Below the pieces are notes generated by a model. The model did no database searches and was not told the DNA's origin. It saw nothing but the letters and a program-made list of their open reading frames with translations. From assembly GCA_003510135.1 (NCBI GenBank), contig DOKY01000011.1, positions 1-7,029 on the forward strand: 7,029 bases of DNA, read 5' to 3'. Origin of the DNA: Pseudothermotoga sp. GTDB taxonomy: Bacteria; Thermotogota; Thermotogae; Thermotogales; DSM-5069. Below, in pieces: positions 1 to 6,326 of this stretch; within the stretch, counting starts at the first letter, position 1; each line of letters starts with the position of its first letter. The position numbers and the translations under genes were made by a program.

Positions 1-58
1 CCACGATCAAGAACTCATCGCCACTGTAAGTTTGCCTCAGAAACCTAACCAACCTCAT
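1..58 (-). CDS. 5' end of an unidentified gene (runs off left edge)
   Basis: Only about 19 codons are visible, reading MRLVRFLRQTYSGDEFLIV and continuing past the window edge. The ATG at 58 has a strong GGGAGG ribosome binding site five bases upstream, and an in-frame TGA stop at 92-94 limits how far upstream the gene could begin. It overlaps the last 14 bases of the phosphoesterase gene in another frame, so it looks like the next member of the same operon and is probably translationally coupled. The string SGDEF recalls the GGDEF motif of diguanylate cyclases. However, it sits only 12 residues from the start, far too early for that domain, so I do not assign a function. The existence of a gene here is fairly likely; its product is unknown. 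Confidence 0.65.
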   Translation of the reverse strand, partial: MRLVRFLRQTYSGDEFLIV

Positions 59-1025
59 GCCTTCCTCCCACCATGGCTTCGCGCGTCGGGCTCAAAACCT
101 CATCGATGACCTTCTCGAGCTCGACGTTCTTGTAAGAACAACCCGCCGCACGCGCATGCCCCCCTCCACCAAGAGCCGAAGCGATCTTGCTCACGTTCAA
201 CCACTGCTTCGATCTGAAACTCACGTGGACTTCACCCTTGGGAAACTCCGTGAACAATATCGCGACCTCTATATCCTTCATAGATCTCAGTTCCGAGACG
301 AACCCGCTGCTGTCGTCCTCGTTGCAACCGAGTGAAAGGTAATCTTCATAACTCAACCAAGAGTACACCAATTCACCCTCGATTTTCATGTGTTCGATCA
401 TCTTCGCAAGAAGTTTGAACTGCTGGGGCGTTTTGTTCTCCAGGATCACTGATGCAACAAAGTATGGTTTTGCACCCAATTCTACGAGTTCTGCGGCGAT
501 CTTGAGCACGTTCGCATCCGTGTTGGAGTACTTGAAGAAGCCTGTGTCCGTGGCGATGCCAAGATAGTTGGTCGTTGCGAGCTCTGGATCGTACACTACA
601 CCCATGGCTTTGTTCATATTATAAACTATCTGGGCTGTCGAAGCACTCGTGACGTCGACGAAGTTCAAGTCTCCAAACATCGAATTTGTTTCGTGATGGT
701 CTATGACAATCGTTTTCGAGTTCTTCAGCAAGTGTTGAAACCTTCCCACCCTGTCGGGTGAAGAACAGTCAACAACCACTATCAAATCTGGATGAAAGTC
801 CTGCAACTGTTCGAAAGACTCTATAGAATCCACTGCGAAGAAGAGCTTGTAATACCACGGAATCTGATCGTCAATGGCGGCTCTGACTTTCTTGCCAAGC
901 CTTCGCAACCCCTCGGCGAGAGAAGCCACACTGCTGATGTCATCGCCATCCGGCATCACGTGTCCCAAAACGAGAATGTTATCTTCCGATATGAGCTGTG
1001 AGATTACGGACAAGAACTTCGTCAT
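45..1025 (-). CDS. nrnA: DHH/DHHA1 phosphoesterase, NrnA-like (nanoRNase / pAp phosphatase)
   Basis: This is a cytoplasmic metal-dependent (usually Mn2+) phosphoesterase. NrnA proteins degrade 2-5 nt RNAs, many also dephosphorylate pAp, and relatives cleave pApA or c-di-AMP. With the ATG at 1025 the protein has 326 residues, normal for a stand-alone NrnA. The visible motifs are HVMPDGDD with H22, D26 and D28; VVVDCSS with D86; the name-giving DHH at 109-111; ATDTG with D160; and the DHHA1 glycine-rich signature GGGGHARAAG at 286-295. All expected metal ligands are present. The start is uncertain. ATG 1025 gives a 4-base ATGA overlap with the flavin reductase stop, but GGGAGG touches the ATG directly, which is too close. 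GTG 1040 adds five residues and has AAGGA about 12 bases upstream. The exact substrate (nanoRNA, pAp, or c-di-AMP products) cannot be read from sequence. Confidence 0.9.
   Translation of the reverse strand: MTKFLSVISQLISEDNILVLGHVMPDGDDISSVASLAEGLRRLGKKVRAAIDDQIPWYYKLFFAVDSIESFEQLQDFHPDLIVVVDCSSPDRVGRFQHLLKNSKTIVIDHHETNSMFGDLNFVDVTSASTAQIVYNMNKAMGVVYDPELATTNYLGIATDTGFFKYSNTDANVLKIAAELVELGAKPYFVASVILENKTPQQFKLLAKMIEHMKIEGELVYSWLSYEDYLSLGCNEDDSSGFVSELRSMKDIEVAILFTEFPKGEVHVSFRSKQWLNVSKIASALGGGGHARAAGCSYKNVELEKVIDEVLSPTREAMVGGRHEVG
64..69 (-). promoter_or_regulatory. Ribosome binding site of the left-edge gene
   Basis: On the minus strand GGGAGG is followed by AAGGC and then ATG at 58, a five-base spacing. 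It lies inside the last codons of the phosphoesterase gene. This site is the main evidence that a further gene begins at 58. Confidence 0.65.
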
Positions 1026-1603
1026 CCTCCCTGCACCCACTTCGACAGATAATCCTTCACCTGTTTTTCATCGTGCACCCTCTTGGTGGAAAAGTCCACT
1101 GTGACGTAGTTGTCAGAACCAAGGTACAGCGTTGGTTGAACGTTGAGAACCTGTGTGAAAGCGTTTGGATCGTAGTGAACACCTACGATGAGACCTATGA
1201 AAAAGGTGTGATCTCCAGTACGCCTGAAATCTACCAGCTTGCACTCGTACGCCGCATAGCAATCGCTCAGTATCGGCACCTTCACCTTGTTGCCACTGGT
1301 GAGGTTTATCTCGAAAACGTTGAGTTTATCGATGTCCCTTCCCGAGGTCTTTCCAACGAAGGATGCGAGTCTGCTTTGATCGTACCTTATGAAGTTCACA
1401 GTGAACTCCTTTGAAGACAGAATCAGATCGTGCGTCAGTCGTTTGGGTGAAATCGAAACACCGTACAGAGGCGGATCGTGTGACAGTTGCGTGTGCCAGG
1501 CAGCAGCCATCGCGTTGATCCTCTCTTCGTACATACTGCATATCAGTGCAACGTTGGCAGGATAGTGTAAGTTGTACTTCTGCAAAGTTTCCACAAAGAC
1601 CAT
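1022..1603 (-). CDS. Flavin reductase-like FMN-binding split-barrel protein
   Basis: This matches the flavin reductase-like family (DIM6/NTAB, flavoredoxin type), whose members bind FMN in a dimeric split barrel and reduce flavin or pass electrons from NAD(P)H. Visible family features are the start PANVALICS at 15-23, INAMAAAW at 29-36, DPPLYGVSISPKR at 43-55 with the conserved prolines, TVNF at 68-71, and GKTSGRDIDK at 84-93. These line the flavin pocket in related proteins. I chose ATG 1603 (193 residues). The GTG at 1612, which overlaps the hemW stop, lies inside the ribosome binding site GGGAGGTGATC, whereas ATG 1603 sits eight bases after GGAGG. The gene follows hemW with no gap and overlaps the phosphoesterase start. 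Its electron donor and acceptor are unknown. A role as electron supplier to the HemW partner is possible but is inference. Confidence 0.85.
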   Translation of the reverse strand: MVFVETLQKYNLHYPANVALICSMYEERINAMAAAWHTQLSHDPPLYGVSISPKRLTHDLILSSKEFTVNFIRYDQSRLASFVGKTSGRDIDKLNVFEINLTSGNKVKVPILSDCYAAYECKLVDFRRTGDHTFFIGLIVGVHYDPNAFTQVLNVQPTLYLGSDNYVTVDFSTKRVHDEKQVKDYLSKWVQGG

Positions 1604-1606
1604 TTC

Positions 1607-1617
1607 GATCACCTCCC
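1607..1617 (-). promoter_or_regulatory. Near-perfect ribosome binding site for the flavin reductase gene
   Basis: On the minus strand GGGAGGTGATC matches almost the whole 3' end of bacterial 16S rRNA (anti-Shine-Dalgarno). The hemW stop codon TGA is part of the motif. It decides between two candidate starts: GTG 1612 lies within the site, while ATG 1603 has the expected spacing of eight bases from GGAGG. Ribosomes ending hemW would be placed directly on it, so translational coupling is expected. Confidence 0.8.
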
Positions 1618-2739
1618 AACGGCCATCAGAGAAACACGATCTATGACATCGGCGAGGACCCGAGCAGACAGGTCGAAACCTCGCTTGGTAAGTTTGAGAA
1701 AACCATCTTCGATTTCCAGAAACTCACCCAGAAGGTCGTGAAAGAGCTCGTAGGGATCGAACATCCACCAAATCTCTCTCAACTTCTCGATGTTCACGCC
1801 CTCGCTCAGCCTCAAACCCATGAATATGGTTTCTTTCAACTCTTGCAGATCGTCGTTCCTTGAAAAATAGTCGAATACGAAATCGTCTTCCTTCAACTTC
1901 GAGATGTACTCTCCGAGCCGTGGACTGTTCACGTACCTGATCCTGCCCAGATGCCCACCTGCGGCCACGCCGAGACCGATGTAATCCTCGTTTCTCCAGT
2001 ACTTCAAGTTGTGTCTGCAGAAACTGTTGTTGAGAGCAAAATTCGAAATCTCGTAACGATCATAACCCATCTCTTTCACCGCTTCGACGAAACGTTCGTA
2101 GCGATTCTCAACTACCTCGCTGATCGCGGTTTCAAACTCGCTTTCGTGCGTTTCCAGAAGGTAGATCGATACGTGATCCGGCCTCAACGTTTCCACCACG
2201 TGCACGTCGTTCTCTATCGTGCGATCGCTCTCATTCGGAAGACCCACGATGAAATCCACGTTGACCTTGGCAAAGTTCTTTGCCGTTTCGAACGTTCTGA
2301 AGAAATCACCGACCGAATGTCTTCTCCTGACGCATTTCAGTACCTCATCGTCCGCTGCTTGAAGACCTATGCTCACCCTGTTCACGTCCAGAAATCTGAG
2401 CCTTTCGACGAACTCACAATTCGGATTCACCTCGATCGTGAACTCGAAATCATCCGCGATGAGAAACATATCCCGAATGCGCTCGAGAGTTTTCTCGAGT
2501 AACTCGAACGGAACGTCGCTCGGACTTCCCCCTCCAACGTATATCGTCTCCACGTGAATTCTGGGTAGAAACTTCGACCAAAGTTCGATCTCCTTCCATA
2601 ATGCTTCAAAGTACTCTTTAACCTGAGAAAAATCCGTGAATGAAACGAAGTCGCAGTACGTGCACCTGCGCTTGCAAAAAGGAACGTGGAGGTACAAACC
2701 TATGTTTTCAGAAACTAACGTTGAAGACAAACTTTCCAT
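1609..2739 (-). CDS. hemW: HemW-like radical SAM protein (putative heme chaperone)
   Basis: This is a radical SAM protein of the HemN/HemW group. It has the cluster motif CKRRCTYCDF (C22, C26, C29), followed by Asp-Phe rather than a fourth Cys. That is typical of HemW, a heme-binding chaperone, and not of the oxygen-independent coproporphyrinogen dehydrogenase HemN. Further motifs are YVGGGSPS at 67-74 (usually GGGTPS), SIGLQ at 123-127, VDFIVGLPNES at 161-171, and RHNLKYWR at 242-249, which contains the HNxxYW motif linked to heme binding in HemW. The length of 376 residues is normal. Some motifs diverge, such as QA for QS. The start is uncertain: ATG 2739 fits the short family N-terminus but has no ribosome binding site. 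TTG 2775 has AGGAG eight bases upstream and would add 12 residues. Either way it overlaps the end of the preceding gene, and it is followed by a coupled flavin reductase gene. Confidence 0.87.
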   Translation of the reverse strand: MESLSSTLVSENIGLYLHVPFCKRRCTYCDFVSFTDFSQVKEYFEALWKEIELWSKFLPRIHVETIYVGGGSPSDVPFELLEKTLERIRDMFLIADDFEFTIEVNPNCEFVERLRFLDVNRVSIGLQAADDEVLKCVRRRHSVGDFFRTFETAKNFAKVNVDFIVGLPNESDRTIENDVHVVETLRPDHVSIYLLETHESEFETAISEVVENRYERFVEAVKEMGYDRYEISNFALNNSFCRHNLKYWRNEDYIGLGVAAGGHLGRIRYVNSPRLGEYISKLKEDDFVFDYFSRNDDLQELKETIFMGLRLSEGVNIEKLREIWWMFDPYELFHDLLGEFLEIEDGFLKLTKRGFDLSARVLADVIDRVSLMAVGR

Positions 2740-3469
2740 CAATGAAACAAGTGTCGAGTTTGAAATTCTCTCCAATCCATTCACTCCTGATTCCAACCGA
2801 TGCACTGTCTTGGCTGAGTGCAAGAATGAAGTCTACCATTATTGAAAGGTTCCAGATCGGAACTCTGAACTTCATCGCCAAGGCTCCCGAAAATCCATCT
2901 TTCCATCCCACGCCCATGAAGAACCCTTCGTCCCCAGTTTGCCCCCTCGAGTAAGGATAGAAGCCTGCGAACAGTGCCTTGTCGAGTGCATAGAAACCGA
3001 TCTCTCGGTTCTGCATCTTCACATACAACCTGCTCATGCCCATGGTGACGGGACCAAAGATGTCGAAGGAAGAGAAGTTGATCGTGTAATTACCAAGAAA
3101 GAATTTTTGTTCAGCACCCATCACAGCGTAAGAACTCTCAGGAGCGATAGAAAAGAGCATCCGGTAGCGTGACGGCATCAAACCGAAGCTCTCGACGTCG
3201 AAGGTCGCAAGAACGGACCAACTCTTCCCGACGGTGAAGCCAACTCTCATCTTTGCGTCAGCCTCTTTGATCCTGAGGAAACCCACTCTTCGCAGGATCG
3301 TTTTCTCGTTTTCGTAAATCGCTCCGAGTTGAAGGTCGCCCTCTGAAGTTCTGATGAGAAAATTTCCAACATCGATGAAGTGCTCCAAGCCATCGACATA
3401 GAGCATCTCCACACCGAATACGGTAACCCAACCCAGAAGAATCAACAGCACCAAGAGATACCGCTTCAC
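2708..3469 (-). CDS. Secreted protein of unknown function, probable outer-membrane beta-barrel
   Basis: I do not recognise this 253-residue protein. It starts with a clear signal peptide: K2 and R3, then a hydrophobic stretch at about 5-18, with a likely cleavage after G19 (VFG|VE). The rest has no other long hydrophobic segment. It is rich in aromatic and glycine residues in an alternating polar/nonpolar pattern, for example FLGNYTINFSSFDIFG. The last residues, KFVFNVSF, end in Phe with hydrophobic residues at every second position, resembling the C-terminal signal of outer-membrane beta-barrels. I infer a location in the outer membrane or toga, or less likely the periplasm. The start is GTG 3469, overlapping the gatB stop by four bases, with GAGGAGG 11 bases upstream. 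The final 32 or more bases overlap hemW. Its place between gatB and hemW gives no functional hint. Confidence 0.75.
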   Translation of the reverse strand: MKRYLLVLLILLGWVTVFGVEMLYVDGLEHFIDVGNFLIRTSEGDLQLGAIYENEKTILRRVGFLRIKEADAKMRVGFTVGKSWSVLATFDVESFGLMPSRYRMLFSIAPESSYAVMGAEQKFFLGNYTINFSSFDIFGPVTMGMSRLYVKMQNREIGFYALDKALFAGFYPYSRGQTGDEGFFMGVGWKDGFSGALAMKFRVPIWNLSIMVDFILALSQDSASVGIRSEWIGENFKLDTCFIDGKFVFNVSF

Positions 3470-4905
3470 CTCTCGAGCAACCTCCTCAGTACCTCGTTCA
3501 CGATTTTTGGATTCGCCGTGCCCCTGGTCTGTTTCATCACCTGACCGACGAAGAAAGAAATAACGTTCGTTTTTCCGGACCTATACTGGTCCACAACATG
3601 TGGATTTTGTTCGAGAATCTTTTTTGCAATCTCAGTGATGGTGTGCTCGTCGCTCAGTTGTTTCAACCCCTTTTCTTCGACGATCCGGCCTGGCATTTTA
3701 CCCGTTCTGAACATCTCTGGAAAGATCTCCTTGGCCGTCTTTATAGAAATTTCACCACGGTCGACCAGCCTTATGAGTTCCGCAATGTGTTCAGGTTTGA
3801 TTTTCAGTTCCTCGCTCTCGAACTCCTTCATTTCTCTCAGCATCTCCGTCATGATCCAGTTACTCGTTTCCTTGGGTTTTTTGGTCAGTTCAACGCACAC
3901 CTCAAAGAAGTTCGCAATCCATTCGTCCGCCGTGAGTACGGATGCGTCGTATTCTGGAAGCCCGTAATCTTGAACAAACCTCTGCTTTTTCTGATCCGGG
4001 AGCTCTGGCAGACTGAACCTCAGTCTTTCGATCCGCTCTCTGCTGACAACGACCGGTGGTATGTCGGGCTCCGGAAAGTAACGATAATCGCTTTCTTCCT
4101 CCTTGCCCCTCATCGAAACGGTCGTTTTCGTAGAAAGATCCCAACCGCGCGTTTCTTTCTCGACGTTTTCTCCTCTCACGAGCGCTTCTTTGATCCTCTG
4201 TTCCTCGTATTCCAACGCCTTTTCGATGAACTTGAAGGAGTTCATGTTCTTGACCTCGACCCTGTTGCTTGAAACCTTCTTCTCGACATCAACGACAGAA
4301 ATGTTCGCATCGCACCTCAGGGCACCTTTTTCCATGTCACCACTGCTTATCTTCAAATACCTCAGTATGGAGCGCAGCTTTTCGGTGAAGATGCGTGCCT
4401 CTCTTGGTGACGACAGGTCTGGTTCCGTCACTATCTCAACCAGCGGAACACCACACCTGTTCATGTCCACCAGAGAGTACTTGGCTTGCGTTATCGAATC
4501 ACCCTCGTGCATGAGCTTGCCCGCATCTTCCTCCAGATGCAGTCTTCTTATCCTCACACGTTTCGTCGTTCCATCGACGTCTATGTCAAGATAACCTTCA
4601 ACTGCGAGTGGATAAAAATACTGACTTATTTGATAACCCTTCGGCAAATCCGGATAAAAATAGTTCTTCCTGTCGAATCTCGAATATTCGTTCACCTTGC
4701 AGTTCAGTGCCAGTGCGAGCTTAATGGCGTAGTCCACCATCTCTGCGTTCACCACTGGCAGGGCTCCAGGCTGACCCGTGCACACGGGACAGATCGCCGT
4801 GTTGGCCGGCATTTCGAAAACGTCCGCAGGACAGCTACAAAAAGCTTTGGTCTTGGTCGAAAGCTGTACGTGTATTTCCAAACCTATCACGGTCTTGAAC
4901 CTCAT
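3466..4905 (-). CDS. gatB: Asp/Glu-tRNA(Asn/Gln) amidotransferase subunit B
   Basis: GatB is the tRNA-binding and kinase-like subunit of the cytoplasmic GatCAB complex. It activates Glu-tRNA(Gln) or Asp-tRNA(Asn) with ATP so that ammonia from GatA can amidate it. At 479 residues it has the usual full length. The N-terminal catalytic cradle shows GLEIHVQL with E10 and H12, a zinc-binding set of C23, C25, C39 and C42 in CSC and CPVC, YFYPDLPKGYQISQ at 82-95, and HLEEDAGK with E125 near the metal site. DYRYFPEPDIPP follows near residue 275, and a helical plus YqeY-like tRNA-binding tail ends the protein. No key residue is missing. The start ATG overlaps the gatA stop as ATGA, with only a weak GGTGG about seven bases upstream, so coupling to gatA probably drives its translation. 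It overlaps the next gene by four bases (GTGA). Confidence 0.97.
   Translation of the reverse strand: MRFKTVIGLEIHVQLSTKTKAFCSCPADVFEMPANTAICPVCTGQPGALPVVNAEMVDYAIKLALALNCKVNEYSRFDRKNYFYPDLPKGYQISQYFYPLAVEGYLDIDVDGTTKRVRIRRLHLEEDAGKLMHEGDSITQAKYSLVDMNRCGVPLVEIVTEPDLSSPREARIFTEKLRSILRYLKISSGDMEKGALRCDANISVVDVEKKVSSNRVEVKNMNSFKFIEKALEYEEQRIKEALVRGENVEKETRGWDLSTKTTVSMRGKEEESDYRYFPEPDIPPVVVSRERIERLRFSLPELPDQKKQRFVQDYGLPEYDASVLTADEWIANFFEVCVELTKKPKETSNWIMTEMLREMKEFESEELKIKPEHIAELIRLVDRGEISIKTAKEIFPEMFRTGKMPGRIVEEKGLKQLSDEHTITEIAKKILEQNPHVVDQYRSGKTNVISFFVGQVMKQTRGTANPKIVNEVLRRLLER
3481..3487 (-). promoter_or_regulatory. Ribosome binding site for the secreted-protein gene
   Basis: On the minus strand GAGGAGG lies 11 bases before the GTG at 3469, a slightly long spacing. 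It sits within the last codons of gatB and supports the GTG as start, together with the signal peptide that begins there. Confidence 0.6.
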
Positions 4906-6314
4906 GTTCTCACCACCGGTAAGGGAATACGACCGTTTTCGTTGTACGGAGAGAATTTCTCGATCGATCTACCGATCCTCAGCACCTTTGGATCTTCAAA
5001 CCTCTTTCCCACCACCTGAATGCCTACGGGAAGGCCCTGGGCAAAGCCGAAGGGCACACTCAAAGCTGGCACGCCAGCCAGGTTGGCGAAGGTTGTGAAC
5101 ACGTCCATGAGATAATATGCGAGAGGATCCGTTATTGAACCGATCTTGAAGGCTGGTATGGGAGACGTGGGGGTGAGGATTGCATCGAATCGATCGAACA
5201 CTGCGTTCAGGTCGTTGGCAAGCAACCTTCGCACCTTCTGTGCCTTGTTGAAGTAGGCTTCGTAGTAAGTCGCGCTCAGAGTGAACGTGCCCAGCATGAT
5301 CCTTCTTCTGACCTCTTCCCCAAAACCGGTCGTTCTCGTGACCGAATAGGTCTCCTTCAAACCGGCTTTCTCAATGCGCAAACCGTACTTGACGCCATCG
5401 TACCTTGCGAGGTTCGAGCTTGCCTCCGCAGGAGCGATCACGTAGTACGTCGCAACCGCGTACTTCAGCGTGGGGATTTTCACCTTCTCGACCTTTCCTC
5501 CAAGTTTCTCGACGAGTTTGATGCACTCTTCGAACCTTTCTGCGACTTCTTTGTCCAGACCTTCGTACTCATAAACTTCTACAGGAACGGCGAAACGAAA
5601 ACCTTCGATTCCCTGCTCTATGTGCGACAAGAAATCCATTTTCACATCGACTGTTGTGGAATCGAACTCATCTTTGCCATGAATGATCTGCATGAGGATG
5701 GCGGCGTCCCTAACGCTCTTGGTCATCGGTCCTATCTGGTCCAACGAGGAAGCGAACGCCACAAGTCCATATCGAGAGACCAAACCGTACGTGGGTTTGA
5801 AACCCACGATGCCACAGAACGCCGCTGGCTGTCTCACGGAGCCACCCGTGTCGCTGCCGAGCGCCGCCACCACCTCACCGCTCGCAACCGCCGTCGCAGA
5901 TCCACCGCTGCTGCCGCCCGGAACGCGCGAAAGATCCCAAGGATTACGCGTGACGAAAAATGCAGAACGTTCCGTGCTCGAACCCATCGCGAACTCATCG
6001 AGGTTCGTCTTCCCAACGATTGCAAAACCGGCCTTTTTCAGCTTTCTCACGACCGTAGCATCGTACGGAGGTACATAGTTTTCGAGGATCTTCGATGCAC
6101 AGGTCGTTCTGATGTTCTTCGTGACGATGTTGTCCTTTATGGCTATCGGAATGGCTTTGAATGGACCTTCATTGACTTCGATCTGTTCTTCGTTGAGTAC
6201 TGTGATGAAGCTCTTGAGGACCCCATCGACCCTTCCTATTTCGCTCAGAGACTCTTTCACCAGATTTCGCCTTTCGACCTCGAGACAGTCCTCTATGGTC
6301 AGCTTTTGAAACAT
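4902..6314 (-). CDS. gatA: Asp/Glu-tRNA(Asn/Gln) amidotransferase subunit A
   Basis: GatA is the glutaminase of GatCAB. It releases ammonia from glutamine, which is channelled to GatB to make Gln-tRNA(Gln) or Asn-tRNA(Asn). At 470 residues it belongs to the amidase-signature family with an intact Ser-cisSer-Lys triad: K60 in IPIAIKDN, S135 in VPGGSSGGSA and nucleophile S159 in GSDTGGSVRQPA. The spacings of 75 and 24 match those of characterised GatA proteins. FGEEVRRRIMLGTF (331-344) and NLAGVPALSVPFG (411-423) are also conserved GatA segments. One oddity is that the usual DxxTxPxNLAG reads DVFTTFANLAG, with F409 where a nearly invariant proline is expected; the DNA at 5088-5090 confirms it. 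ATG 6314 is supported by GGGAGG six bases upstream. The gene lies 12 bases after the rhomboid gene and overlaps gatB by four. No gatC is found here. Confidence 0.97.
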   Translation of the reverse strand: MFQKLTIEDCLEVERRNLVKESLSEIGRVDGVLKSFITVLNEEQIEVNEGPFKAIPIAIKDNIVTKNIRTTCASKILENYVPPYDATVVRKLKKAGFAIVGKTNLDEFAMGSSTERSAFFVTRNPWDLSRVPGGSSGGSATAVASGEVVAALGSDTGGSVRQPAAFCGIVGFKPTYGLVSRYGLVAFASSLDQIGPMTKSVRDAAILMQIIHGKDEFDSTTVDVKMDFLSHIEQGIEGFRFAVPVEVYEYEGLDKEVAERFEECIKLVEKLGGKVEKVKIPTLKYAVATYYVIAPAEASSNLARYDGVKYGLRIEKAGLKETYSVTRTTGFGEEVRRRIMLGTFTLSATYYEAYFNKAQKVRRLLANDLNAVFDRFDAILTPTSPIPAFKIGSITDPLAYYLMDVFTTFANLAGVPALSVPFGFAQGLPVGIQVVGKRFEDPKVLRIGRSIEKFSPYNENGRIPLPVVRT

Positions 6315-6320
6315 GTCGAA

Positions 6321-6326
6321 CCTCCC
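6321..6326 (-). promoter_or_regulatory. Ribosome binding site of gatA
   Basis: On the minus strand GGGAGG stands six bases before the gatA ATG and directly after the rhomboid TGA stop. It fills the only gap between genes in the window, leaving no room for a separate gatA promoter or a terminator there. Confidence 0.8.

Noticed and set aside
1..58. GGDEF diguanylate cyclase call for the left-edge gene
   Set aside because: The SGDEF string is only about 12 residues after a well-supported start, and an in-frame stop lies just upstream. A GGDEF domain needs roughly 80 residues before the motif.
1951..2502. 183-codon plus-strand frame opposite hemW
   Set aside because: It is antisense to conserved radical SAM coding sequence and its translation resembles no known protein.
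1609..2739. HemN (oxygen-independent coproporphyrinogen III dehydrogenase)
   Set aside because: The cluster motif is CxxxCxxCDF without the additional Cys of HemN, and the HNxxYW motif and length point to HemW.
3598..4272. 224-codon plus-strand frame opposite gatB
   Set aside because: It is antisense to a full-length gatB and its translation shows no family motif, so it is a shadow frame.
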